Source: Clostridiales bacterium (GTDB lineage Bacteria > Bacillota > Clostridia > Christensenellales > Christensenellaceae). Taken from it: a stretch of 64,000 bases of DNA. The stretch is from NCBI GenBank assembly GCA_015056045.1, contig SVGZ01000004.1, forward strand, positions 1 through 64,000. Reading direction: 5' to 3'. Below the pieces are notes generated by a model. That model was given only the letters and a program-made list of their open reading frames with translations. It was not told where the DNA came from and searched no databases. Below, one piece after another: positions 1 to 7,461 of the stretch (position 1 is its first letter; the number at the start of each line of letters is the position of its first letter). The translations under genes were made by a program, and so were the position numbers.

Positions 1-4
1 CAAT

Positions 5-122
5 TTCCGGTGGCGATGGCTAAGAAGATACACCTGTACCCATTCCGAACACAGAAGTTAAGCTCTTAAACGCCGAAAGTACTTGGCTGGGGACGGCCCG
101 GGAGGATAGGTAGCTGCCGGAT
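5..122 (+). rRNA. rrf: 5S ribosomal RNA
   Basis: The stretch carries the conserved 5S core (ACCCATTCCGAACACAG, then GAAGTTAAGC) and its ends pair: TCCGGTGGC near position 6 is complementary to GCTGCCGGA near 121 with one G-U/mismatch step. Length of about 117 nt is normal for a bacterial 5S. A rho-independent terminator follows at once, so this is the 3' end of an rRNA operon whose 16S and 23S genes lie upstream of the window. Exact ends are uncertain by a few bases. Confidence 0.95.
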
Positions 123-130
123 TCTAATAA

Positions 131-159
131 AAGGAACTCTCAGTAATGAGAGTTCTTTT
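131..159 (+). terminator. rRNA operon terminator
   Basis: Nine-bp stem GAACTCTCA / TGAGAGTTC with a GTAA loop followed by TTTT. It lies directly after the 5S gene. Confidence 0.9.
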
Positions 160-220
160 CATTTATCTATGCAAATTTGTCGAAAATATAGGTACGACTA
201 TAGAAAACAAATATGTAATA

Positions 221-229
221 TGATACAAT
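221..229 (+). promoter_or_regulatory. Possible extended -10 promoter for the acyltransferase-like gene
   Basis: TGATACAAT matches an extended -10 (TGnTACAAT) about 50 bp before the start codon at 280. The sequence 17 bp upstream is a poor -35, so this is tentative. Confidence 0.35.
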
Positions 230-279
230 ATATTTGCTCTGTATTTTTGGAGCAGAAATCTTAAAAAAGGAAGACAGAA

Positions 280-1650
280 ATGACGAAGTACTACCCCTTA
301 ACATCCGGCCAGCGAATCAACTTTTTCAGCTGGAAATATTCTCCTATTAAATCTATTGTTGATATCTGCACAATGGTGCATTACGATGCCGAATTGAATG
401 AAGAAATTTTAAAACAGGCGATCTATCTGGCTATTCTTCGCAATCCGAGCAGCAAAGTTCGTCTGCACCTTGTCGATAAAGAGTATAAGCAGTACTTCTC
501 CGATGCAGCACCTGAACAGATCGAGATCCTTGACTATACCGACAAGACGGAAGATGATTTGAGAGCCGATGCAGATGCTTGGAGCAAGATTCCTTTTCCG
601 AATAAATCCCTCGATGTACAGCTCTACAGAGTCAAGCTGATCAGAAAAGCCGAAGGAAAGTTCAGCATTTATTTCTGCGTCAGCCACATGCTTTTCGACG
701 CATTTTCGCTTATGGCAATGGTCAAAGACATGATGGAATGTTACCTTGCTCTTCGTGATTCCAAACCTCTTCCGCCGCTTAAAGAGAACCTCATGAAGGT
801 TTATGAGGAAGATTGGACATACCCGACATCCAAAAAGCACGAAAAAGACCGTGCTTTCTGGGGAAATGTTTATAAAGAAGGCGGCGAACCGAAGTATACT
901 TCTCTCAACGGCTATGAGGCAAAGGAAAACTTCCTCGGTAAAAAGATCAGCCCGCGTGCAGGCAAGACACTTTACCTTTTCCGTGTTGCGGCAAAACACT
1001 ATAACGCAAGGCTTGCCAAGGAAATCGCCGATGCTGTCAACGCCTATGCGGAAAGCATTCAGGTTTCGCCTCAGGTCATTTACCTTTTGGCAATCCGCAG
1101 CATGCTGAGCAAAGTCAATAAAGATGAAAACGATGTTACCTTTATGAATACCGTTGCGAGAAGAGCGACTTTGGCACAGAAAACCGGCTTCGGAACAAGG
1201 GTTCTGGCTGTTTTATTCCGTGCAAAGCTGGATAATGCCAATATGAGTTTCCGTGAAGCCTGCCTCGAAATGCAGAGACTGCAGTTTGCATATTATCAGC
1301 ATTCCAATATTGATACCTCTGAAGTTCTGGATATGCAGACGGAATTTTACAAAGCGCCGGCGACGACGGGTTATACAACAGTCAGTGTCACCTATCAGCC
1401 ATACATTGCCTTTGCCGGTGATGAGATCCCGACAAGACTGGAGACATTCTCCACAGGTGCAAACACGATGCCCTGTTACCTGACGATCATGGCAGTGGAC
1501 AACAGCGGAGAGCTGAACTTCAACTATGACTACATGACCATGTTCTTCACCGAAGAAACGATGAAAAAGACACACGAGCATGTCACGAAGTTCCTCAAAG
1601 CGGCAATGGAAGACCCGGAAAGGACACTCCTCGAACTCAATCATATTTAA
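280..1650 (+). CDS. Stand-alone condensation-domain-like acyltransferase
   Basis: The 456-residue protein has the size and layout of a single NRPS condensation / PapA-type acyltransferase fold with no carrier or adenylation domain attached. The family motif HHxxxDG appears in degenerate form as SHMLFDA at residues 135-141: the second, catalytic His (136) and the Asp (140) are kept, while the first His is Ser and the Gly is Ala. Such free-standing enzymes usually transfer an acyl group from CoA or a carrier protein to an alcohol or amine; the substrate here cannot be read. An AAGGAAG ribosome site precedes ATG 280. It is monocistronic between the rRNA terminator and its own terminator at 1661, with no NRPS/PKS genes nearby. 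Function beyond the superfamily is inference. Confidence 0.7.
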   Translation: MTKYYPLTSGQRINFFSWKYSPIKSIVDICTMVHYDAELNEEILKQAIYLAILRNPSSKVRLHLVDKEYKQYFSDAAPEQIEILDYTDKTEDDLRADADAWSKIPFPNKSLDVQLYRVKLIRKAEGKFSIYFCVSHMLFDAFSLMAMVKDMMECYLALRDSKPLPPLKENLMKVYEEDWTYPTSKKHEKDRAFWGNVYKEGGEPKYTSLNGYEAKENFLGKKISPRAGKTLYLFRVAAKHYNARLAKEIADAVNAYAESIQVSPQVIYLLAIRSMLSKVNKDENDVTFMNTVARRATLAQKTGFGTRVLAVLFRAKLDNANMSFREACLEMQRLQFAYYQHSNIDTSEVLDMQTEFYKAPATTGYTTVSVTYQPYIAFAGDEIPTRLETFSTGANTMPCYLTIMAVDNSGELNFNYDYMTMFFTEETMKKTHEHVTKFLKAAMEDPERTLLELNHI

Positions 1651-1660
1651 ATATTTGACA

Positions 1661-1689
1661 AAAGATCGGTGAAAAACCGGTCTTTTTTT
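1661..1689 (+). terminator. Terminator after the acyltransferase-like gene
   Basis: AAAGATCGGT / ACCGGTCTTT stem (10 bp with one G-U) around a GAAAA loop, followed by a run of T. Confidence 0.85.
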
Positions 1690-1716
1690 GTTTTTGCTGC
1701 TTTACTATGGTATAAT
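1688..1716 (+). promoter_or_regulatory. Sigma-A promoter for the HAD gene
   Basis: TTGTTT at 1688-1693, a 17-bp spacer and a perfect TATAAT at 1711-1716. The predicted transcription start (about 1723) falls essentially on the ATG at 1724, so the mRNA may be leaderless. Confidence 0.65.
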
Positions 1717-1723
1717 GTTGGCT

Positions 1724-2527
1724 ATGGAAATCAAAATGATTGCAAGCGACCTCGATGGAACTCTCCTTGGCGACGACCATTTGCCAAGCGAAAGGACGAT
1801 CGAAGCCTTAAAAAAAGCATACGATGCCGGCATTGCCATTGTACCCGTCACGGGAAGAAGCTTTTCGCATTTGCCGAAATGGATCCGTGAAGCCGAGTAT
1901 ATCGACTACGTCATCACGGTCAACGGCGCAAGGGGAATCAACAACAAAACCGGCGAAACGATTTTTACCGAAACGATGGAAACGGAGCAGATGCTTCGGG
2001 CAATGCGGATGGTTTTGCCGTTCAAGACCTGCTGGAACCTGCACGCAAACAAATTCGTTTGGCGAGAAGAACACGGAACACCTGATATTCGCCCGATGCT
2101 GACGCAGGAATTGCTTTTGCCGGACATGATGACCTACCTCGAAAACAACGAAATGGAGATTGAAAAGATCGATATTTATTTTGCGGATATGAAAGAAAGG
2201 GCTGAGGCTTTCCGATTGTCGAAAGATTGGGATGATGTTGCGGTCTGCGCAGGCTCGGATTTCAATTTTGAGGTCAATTCGCTTCGGGGCAATAAAGGGC
2301 AAGGCTTAAAGCTGCTTGCGGAAAAGCTCGGCATCAGCCTTAAAAATGTTGCGGCATTCGGCGATGCGCTAAACGACTTGCCTTTGATCAAAGCGGCAGG
2401 GGTTTCGGTGGCAATGGGAAATGCCGTCACCGAACTTAAAGAAGAAGCAAAGTTTATCACCAATCGGAACGACGAAGACGGTGTGGCAAACTTTATTTTT
2501 GAAAAAATACTGAGTATTAATATATAA
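1724..2527 (+). CDS. Cof-type HAD-IIB phosphatase
   Basis: A 267-residue HAD hydrolase of the Cof/YidA type, expected to dephosphorylate sugar phosphates or other small phosphates in the cytosol. Motif I is ASDLDGTLL with nucleophile Asp9 and Asp11; motif II is VPVTGRS; motif IV is AFGDALNDLPLIKAA near the C terminus, with the large C2B-type cap between. Start chosen at ATG 1724 because upstream codons of the same frame overlap the -10 box of the promoter; ATG 1736 is an alternative. No Shine-Dalgarno is visible, consistent with a leaderless message. It ends 9 bp before the threonine aldolase gene, with which it probably forms an operon. Confidence 0.85.
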   Translation: MEIKMIASDLDGTLLGDDHLPSERTIEALKKAYDAGIAIVPVTGRSFSHLPKWIREAEYIDYVITVNGARGINNKTGETIFTETMETEQMLRAMRMVLPFKTCWNLHANKFVWREEHGTPDIRPMLTQELLLPDMMTYLENNEMEIEKIDIYFADMKERAEAFRLSKDWDDVAVCAGSDFNFEVNSLRGNKGQGLKLLAEKLGISLKNVAAFGDALNDLPLIKAAGVSVAMGNAVTELKEEAKFITNRNDEDGVANFIFEKILSINI

Positions 2528-2536
2528 GGAAGAAAA

Positions 2537-3571
2537 ATGATACGTTTTGAATGTGATTATGCAGAAGGCGCACATGAAAGGATCATCGGCGCATTGGTAA
2601 AGACGAATTTTGAACAGACACCCGGCTATGGCGAAGATGTGTATTGCGAAGAAGCCCGTGCGCTTATCCGCAAGGAATGCAAAAATGAGGATCTTTATGT
2701 GCAATTTCTCGTCGGCGGAACACAGGCGAATTTGACCGTTATTGCCGCGGCTCTACGGGCGCATGAAGGCGCTTTATGCGCGTCAACTGGGCATATCAAC
2801 GTACACGAAACGGGCGCTGTCGAAGCAACAGGCCATAAGGTTTTGCCGCTGCCTTCGGAAGACGGAAAAATCACCGCAGAGCAGATCGAAGAAGCATATC
2901 TTCTGCACATTAACGACTCTTCGTTTGAGCATATGGTCAAGCCCGGCATGGTTTATATTTCGAACCCGACGGAATGCGGAACGATTTATAAGAAAGCGGA
3001 GCTTGAAGCAATTTATAAGGTTTGCCAAAAATACGATCTGCCGCTTTTCCTCGATGGCGCAAGGCTCGGATATGGGCTTTTATCGCCGGAAAATGACATG
3101 ACGATGGCAGATATTGCCGCAAATACAGACGTTTTCTATATCGGCGGAACAAAAGTCGGTTTGCTCATGGGCGAAGCTGTTGTCATCAAAAATGAACTGC
3201 TGAAGCGTGATTTCCGCTATTTCATCAAACAGAAAGGCGCCATGCTCGCAAAAGGCAGACTTCTTGGCGTACAGTTTGCAGAGGCTTTCCGCGACGGCTT
3301 GTATTACGAAATGTCGGAAAATGCGATCGCATTGGCAGAGGGCATCCGTAACGCTTTCCTTAAAAAAGGCATCGCAATGCGCTATGATTCCCCGACAAAT
3401 CAGCTTTTCCCGATCTTAACGCAGGAACAGTGTGCGGTTTTGGGCAAGGATTTTGCCTATTCGAATATTGAAGCACTGGCAGACGGCAGAAAAGTCGTTC
3501 GTTTCTGTACGAGCTGGGCAACAAAGAAGGAAGATGCGGAAACGCTGATCCGCGCGATCGAAACTTTATAA
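2537..3571 (+). CDS. ltaE: Low-specificity L-threonine aldolase
   Basis: A 344-residue PLP-dependent fold-type I enzyme of the beta-eliminating lyase / threonine aldolase family, which cleaves threonine (or allo-threonine) to glycine and acetaldehyde. Visible landmarks are the N-terminal GYGEDVYCEEA segment, VGGTQAN for cofactor phosphate binding, FLDGARLG with Asp173 facing the pyridine nitrogen, and IGGTKVG with the Schiff-base Lys206. Length is normal for LtaE. AAGGAAG lies before ATG 2537. It is sandwiched between the HAD gene (9 bp gap) and the HD protein gene, so co-transcription is likely. Confidence 0.85.
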   Translation: MIRFECDYAEGAHERIIGALVKTNFEQTPGYGEDVYCEEARALIRKECKNEDLYVQFLVGGTQANLTVIAAALRAHEGALCASTGHINVHETGAVEATGHKVLPLPSEDGKITAEQIEEAYLLHINDSSFEHMVKPGMVYISNPTECGTIYKKAELEAIYKVCQKYDLPLFLDGARLGYGLLSPENDMTMADIAANTDVFYIGGTKVGLLMGEAVVIKNELLKRDFRYFIKQKGAMLAKGRLLGVQFAEAFRDGLYYEMSENAIALAEGIRNAFLKKGIAMRYDSPTNQLFPILTQEQCAVLGKDFAYSNIEALADGRKVVRFCTSWATKKEDAETLIRAIETL

Positions 3572-3583
3572 GGAAGTGTGAAA

Positions 3584-4078
3584 ATGAACGATAAACTGAA
3601 TCGATTGATGTTCAAAATGTTCGAGTTTTATGAAAATGACCCGAACCACATCCAGCATTTTATCAAGGTACACAGCTTTGCAAGGCTGATCGGCATGGAA
3701 GAAGGGCTTTCGCCGGAGCTTTTATTTACATTGGAAACGGCAGCGATCGTCCATGACATCGGGATCAAGCCTGCACTCGAACAATATGGCAGCGATGCCG
3801 GTCCATATCAGGAAAAGCTCGGTATGCCCGAAGCGGAAAAAATGCTTTCGGCGCTTGATTTCCCGAGGGAAGTCATCGACAGAGTTGTTTTCCTCGTTGG
3901 GCATCACCACACCTATACGGATATTGACCGCATCGATTACCGCATCCTTGTTGAGGCGGATTTCCTCGTCAATATGTATGAAGGGAATATGAAAAAAGAG
4001 GCGATGCGCGCTGCTTTTGAAAAGGAATTTGAAACAGAAGCAGGAAGAAAAATCGCACAGACGATGTTTGATTTTTGA
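3584..4078 (+). CDS. HD-domain phosphohydrolase-like protein
   Basis: A 164-residue single HD domain: His25/His30, the His57-Asp58 doublet in AAIVHDIG, a later GHHH and an Asp in ILVEADFL give the metal-site pattern of HD superfamily phosphohydrolases. Substrate is unknown; many small HD proteins act on nucleotides. ATG 3584 was preferred over GTG 3578 because the AAGGAAG site ends only one base before the GTG but seven before the ATG. Third gene of the HAD-ltaE-HD cluster, 12 bp after ltaE; no terminator follows, only the repeat-rich gap to radC. Confidence 0.75.
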   Translation: MNDKLNRLMFKMFEFYENDPNHIQHFIKVHSFARLIGMEEGLSPELLFTLETAAIVHDIGIKPALEQYGSDAGPYQEKLGMPEAEKMLSALDFPREVIDRVVFLVGHHHTYTDIDRIDYRILVEADFLVNMYEGNMKKEAMRAAFEKEFETEAGRKIAQTMFDF

Positions 4079-4099
4079 TTATTTTGCAGTATAGATGAG

Positions 4100-4245
4100 T
4101 GAGTATTTCCCAAAGGGAGAGCGAGTATCACTTCGTGAAACTCGGCGAACTTCACATACGGAGTGAGAAGTTCAGACCTCTCCGTCTTTTGCTTCGCAAT
4201 ACTCAGCAAAAGACACCTCTCCTTAAAAGGAGAGGCAAGATTATT
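4100..4245 (+). repeat. Composite palindromic repeat (hairpin modules)
   Basis: Contains a CGAGTAT...ACTCG hairpin at 4122-4144 with arms TCAC/GTGA, a second hairpin GAACTTC/GAAGTTC at 4146-4173, then a CCTCTCCGTC...GACACCTCTCC...GGAGAGG element at 4178-4236 whose inner stem is GTCTTTTGC/GCAAAAGAC. The same module types recur at other gaps of this window. No coding potential. Confidence 0.8.
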
Positions 4246-4256
4246 CCCCTGAATAA

Positions 4257-4548
4257 ACTATCGACCATCCATAAACCAAAAGAACCAACTCTCAGGTTAA
4301 CCTGACGACTGCAGGCACTATCGACCACCCATAAACTAAAAGAACTATCTCTCAGGATAGCCTGACTATTGCAGGCTATACCCTGTCTCCCACCAATCTA
4401 TTACATTGAGTATTAAAACTATCTCTCAAGATAACCTGACGATTGCAGGCTCTATCGACCATCCACCAACTAAAAGAATTATCTTTCAAGATAACCTTTC
4501 TATTGCAGGTTATATCCTGCCTGACAGAAATTTCTAACACTGAGTATT
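4257..4548 (+). repeat. Array of 60-bp repeats with 38-bp terminal blocks (locus A)
   Basis: Units of exactly 60 bp at 4257-4316, 4317-4376 and 4451-4510, and a shortened unit at 4415-4450, share the core ACTAAAAGAACTATCTCTCA followed by an AACCTGACnATTGCAGG segment. Two 38-bp blocks, 4377-4414 and 4511-4548, begin TATAyCCTG and end CAyTGAGTATT; the second ends exactly at the radC start codon. Related copies lie at 27592-27690 and 46305-46688. Each unit contains short inverted repeats, for example ATAGCCTG/CAGGCTAT at 4358-4380. Confidence 0.85.
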
Positions 4549-5298
4549 ATGCATAGCGGACATAGAGAACGAGTAAGAGAAAAATTCAGAAAAACAGGCT
4601 TTGCCGGCTTCGCAGACCACGAAATATTGGAGCTGCTGCTTTTCTATGCCATTCCGCGTGCAGATACAAACCCGATCGCACATCGGCTGATCGAACGCTT
4701 CGGTTCGCTTTCAGGGGTATTTCTTGCGGGTGAAAATGAGCTGAAAAAAGTCGAAGGCATCGGCGAAAACGCAGCTTTTCTCATCAATATGATCCCTGCA
4801 GTCGCCAAGGAGCTTTACACAAGAGAGGAAAAACACCCGGTTTTTTCCAATACGAAAGAAGCTGCGGAGTATATCTCAAGGGTCCTTTACGGGAAAAAGA
4901 CGGAGTGTTTCTATATTTTCTGCCTCGATATGAGCTATCGGCTGATCTATCAGGAGGAAATTTTTGAAGGTTCGATCGATAAAGTCGCGATCAACATCCG
5001 AAAGATCGTTGCAGCGGCATTAAACAACGGCGCAGCAAGACTCATCATCAGCCATAATCATCCCGGCGGAAGCGTCAAGCCTTCGCTGGCGGATGTTAAG
5101 GTCACCAAACAGCTGATGGAAGTGCTCGGCGGTGTCAATATTCCGCTCGTTGACCATATCATCGTCTCGGATAACGCCTATTATTCGATCTTTGCCTCGA
5201 AGCTCGTGCATAATATTATGGAAGAAGAGATCGGCGAAGCGGCACAATATGTCCGGCTGGCGCTTGAACAGGAAAATGCCGGCATTTCTTTTGAATAA
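4549..5298 (+). CDS. radC: RadC-family JAB/MPN protein (UPF0758)
   Basis: A 249-residue RadC homologue. The N terminus MHSGHRERVREKF and FADHEILELLL match the family, a helix-hairpin-helix lies at residues 67-80 (KKVEGIGENAAFLI), and the C-terminal JAMM metal site is complete: Glu136, His169 and His171 in SHNHPGG, Asp182 in PSLADVKVT. The family is linked to DNA repair/recombination by name, but its biochemical role is not established. The start is fixed by the conserved N terminus, yet no Shine-Dalgarno precedes ATG 4549; the preceding 38 bp are a repeat terminal block. Monocistronic. Confidence 0.9.
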   Translation: MHSGHRERVREKFRKTGFAGFADHEILELLLFYAIPRADTNPIAHRLIERFGSLSGVFLAGENELKKVEGIGENAAFLINMIPAVAKELYTREEKHPVFSNTKEAAEYISRVLYGKKTECFYIFCLDMSYRLIYQEEIFEGSIDKVAINIRKIVAAALNNGAARLIISHNHPGGSVKPSLADVKVTKQLMEVLGGVNIPLVDHIIVSDNAYYSIFASKLVHNIMEEEIGEAAQYVRLALEQENAGISFE

Positions 5299-5338
5299 AA
5301 GTAAAAAATAGTTAAATTTCAGCAAAAAAGATACAGTT

Positions 5339-5366
5339 TTGACACAAAACAGGGTTATACTATAAG
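5339..5366 (+). promoter_or_regulatory. Promoter of the two-component operon
   Basis: TTGACA at 5339-5344, 16-bp spacer, TATAAG at 5361-5366. Only about 13 nt separate the predicted start point from the start codon, and AAGGCGGTG serves as ribosome site. Confidence 0.6.
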
Positions 5367-5385
5367 TGGAAGGCGGTGAAAAACC

Positions 5386-6039
5386 ATGATCAAGATCCTG
5401 ATAGTTGAGGATGAAAAGCCCATTTCGAATTTAATCTATATCAACCTGCGCGACGAAGGCTATGAATGCAGTCAGGCTTATGATGGCAGAGAAGCCGCCG
5501 ATCTTATTGAAAAACATAAGTATGACCTTATCCTTCTTGATATCATGCTGCCGATCATCGATGGTTATGAGCTCCTCGAATATATCCGCCCGACAAATAC
5601 ACCCGTTATTTTCATTACGGCAAGAAGCGGCGTTTCCGACCGCATCAAGGGTTTAAGGCTCGGTGCGGATGATTATATCGTCAAGCCCTTTCAGGTCGGT
5701 GAACTCATCGCCAGAGTTGAAGCTTTACTCAGAAGAATGGGCAAAAGCACAACGGAATACAGCATCCTTGGTGTTGAGATCAATACGGAATCGCGAACCG
5801 TTAAAAAAGACGGCAAGGAGATCGAGCTGACGCTCAAGGAATTTGACCTTTTGGTGGAGCTCGTCCGCAATAAAAACGTTGCCATGTACCGCGAAAGATT
5901 ATATGAACGCGTATGGAACGAGCCCTTTATGGGCGAAACAAGAACGCTCGATTCACACATCGGGCGACTGAGGAAGAAACTCGATTGGGAGGATCATATC
6001 AAGACCGTTTTCCGCGTCGGGTATAGGCTGGAGGTGTAA
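5386..6039 (+). CDS. OmpR-family response regulator
   Basis: A 217-residue regulator with receiver domain (residues 1-115: acidic pair Glu8-Asp9, phospho-acceptor Asp52 in LLDIMLP, Thr79, Lys100 in DDYIVKPF) and a winged-helix DNA-binding domain (about 128-216: ELTLKEFDLL, then TRTLDSHIGRLRKKL and VFRVGYRLEV). It should act as the transcriptional output of the histidine kinase encoded 3 bp downstream. Its targets are unknown; autoregulation of this operon is plausible but not shown. Confidence 0.93.
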   Translation: MIKILIVEDEKPISNLIYINLRDEGYECSQAYDGREAADLIEKHKYDLILLDIMLPIIDGYELLEYIRPTNTPVIFITARSGVSDRIKGLRLGADDYIVKPFQVGELIARVEALLRRMGKSTTEYSILGVEINTESRTVKKDGKEIELTLKEFDLLVELVRNKNVAMYRERLYERVWNEPFMGETRTLDSHIGRLRKKLDWEDHIKTVFRVGYRLEV

Positions 6040-6042
6040 GGT

Positions 6043-7461
6043 TTGAGGCTTTCTGCCAAGATCTTCCTTTGCACGATCACGGTCATTGCCATTGCGCTTT
6101 CGATGATGGGTTACCTCATGATCGGCGGCAGCTTTGAAAATGCGATCGCCCGCGAACAGCAAAGGGGACTTGAAGAATATCAGCTGTTGAAATTCTCTCT
6201 GCAGTCCGGTATGCTCTCTGCCTATGAGGGCGGGACTCTTACAAGGGAGAGTCTTCTTGCGCTTGCGATGCAGAATGCAGAAGCTGCACCATCCGGTGAT
6301 ATGACGGCGGTCTTTGACGAAGAAGGGATCGCGGTCTTTTCCACATTCCCCGAAAACTATATCTATCGGGGCTTATACGAAGCAGATGATACAGGGCTTT
6401 TATATTTCATCGAGGAGTATGAGGACAGATTTTTGTTTGTCGTTACGAGCAGCTTCTCACAGAGCGATATGAAGGTCTCTTTTTATGTCGCAAAAGACAT
6501 CACGACCGTCATGACGGAAAAAAAGCAGATGGTCAGCGGTTTTGTCTTGATCTATATTGTCGTTCTGCTCATCAGCAGCGGTATTTTGTTTGCTTTTTCG
6601 CAGATTTTGACCAACCCGATCCGCAAGCTCATGCGTATGTCGCGGCGAATTTCCAAAGGAAAATATGACGAACGAGTCGAAATCCGCGGACAGGATGAGA
6701 TCGGAGAACTGGCGGAAAGCTTCAACCGAATGGCGATAACCGTCGAGGATAAAATGAATGAGCTGACCCTCAACGCACAGCAGAAGGAAGATTTTGTCGG
6801 CAACTTTGCACACGAGCTGAAAACGCCGCTGACCTCTGTTATCGGTTATGCGGATATGATCTATCAGAAAGAGCTGCCGAAGGAAAAGGTCCACGAAGCG
6901 GCAGGATATATCGTCAACGAAGGCATGCGCTTGGAAGCCCTTGCCCATAAGATGATGGAGCTGATCGTCATGAACAGAACGGATTTCATGCTGATCGAAA
7001 TGCGCGCAGACGAGCTTTTGAAGGATGTTGAAGATACGCTCATGCCCATGATGCAGCAAAAGGGCATTGCACTCAGCGTTTCGGCAGATCGGGCCTATAT
7101 CCGCATCGAATTTGACCTTTTCAAAACGCTTTTGCTCAACATTGCGGATAACGCCTCCAAAGCGGACAGCACACAGATCACCATCAGCGGAACATACAGC
7201 ATGGGTAAATACCGCATCCGCATCATCGACAACGGCAGAGGTATGCCCGAAGAACAGCTGAACCGCATCACAGAGGCATTTTATATGATCGATAAATCAC
7301 GCTCACGCAAACAGCACGGTGCAGGTCTTGGCCTTGCGATCGCTAAAAAAATTGCCGATATTCACGGAACAGAGCTGCAATTCCGCAGCAGTATAGGTGC
7401 AGGAACGACTGTACAGGTCGAACTGCCTGCCGTATTGGCGGAGGATGACGATGAAGCTTAG
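6043..7461 (+). CDS. Membrane sensor histidine kinase (HAMP-HisKA-HATPase)
   Basis: A 472-residue kinase with a first transmembrane helix near residues 7-27, an extracytoplasmic sensor of about 135 residues, a second helix around 164-188, HAMP (190-240), dimerisation domain with His257 in FAHELKTPLTSVIGY, and an ATPase domain showing NIADNASKAD, DNGRGMPEE and GAGLGLAIAKK. TTG 6043 is taken as start because the GGAGGTG ribosome site at the end of the regulator gene is ideally spaced and the protein begins just before helix 1. Partner of the upstream response regulator; the signal sensed is unknown. Confidence 0.92.
   Translation: MRLSAKIFLCTITVIAIALSMMGYLMIGGSFENAIAREQQRGLEEYQLLKFSLQSGMLSAYEGGTLTRESLLALAMQNAEAAPSGDMTAVFDEEGIAVFSTFPENYIYRGLYEADDTGLLYFIEEYEDRFLFVVTSSFSQSDMKVSFYVAKDITTVMTEKKQMVSGFVLIYIVVLLISSGILFAFSQILTNPIRKLMRMSRRISKGKYDERVEIRGQDEIGELAESFNRMAITVEDKMNELTLNAQQKEDFVGNFAHELKTPLTSVIGYADMIYQKELPKEKVHEAAGYIVNEGMRLEALAHKMMELIVMNRTDFMLIEMRADELLKDVEDTLMPMMQQKGIALSVSADRAYIRIEFDLFKTLLLNIADNASKADSTQITISGTYSMGKYRIRIIDNGRGMPEEQLNRITEAFYMIDKSRSRKQHGAGLGLAIAKKIADIHGTELQFRSSIGAGTTVQVELPAVLAEDDDEA

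Noticed and set aside
1655-1660. TTGACA box after the acyltransferase-like gene
   Set aside because: No -10 at the right distance; the TATAAT at 1711 pairs with TTGTTT at 1688, and TTGACA lies next to a terminator stem.
4257-4548. CRISPR array
   Set aside because: Units are 60 bp throughout with no repeat/spacer alternation, and no cas genes are nearby.
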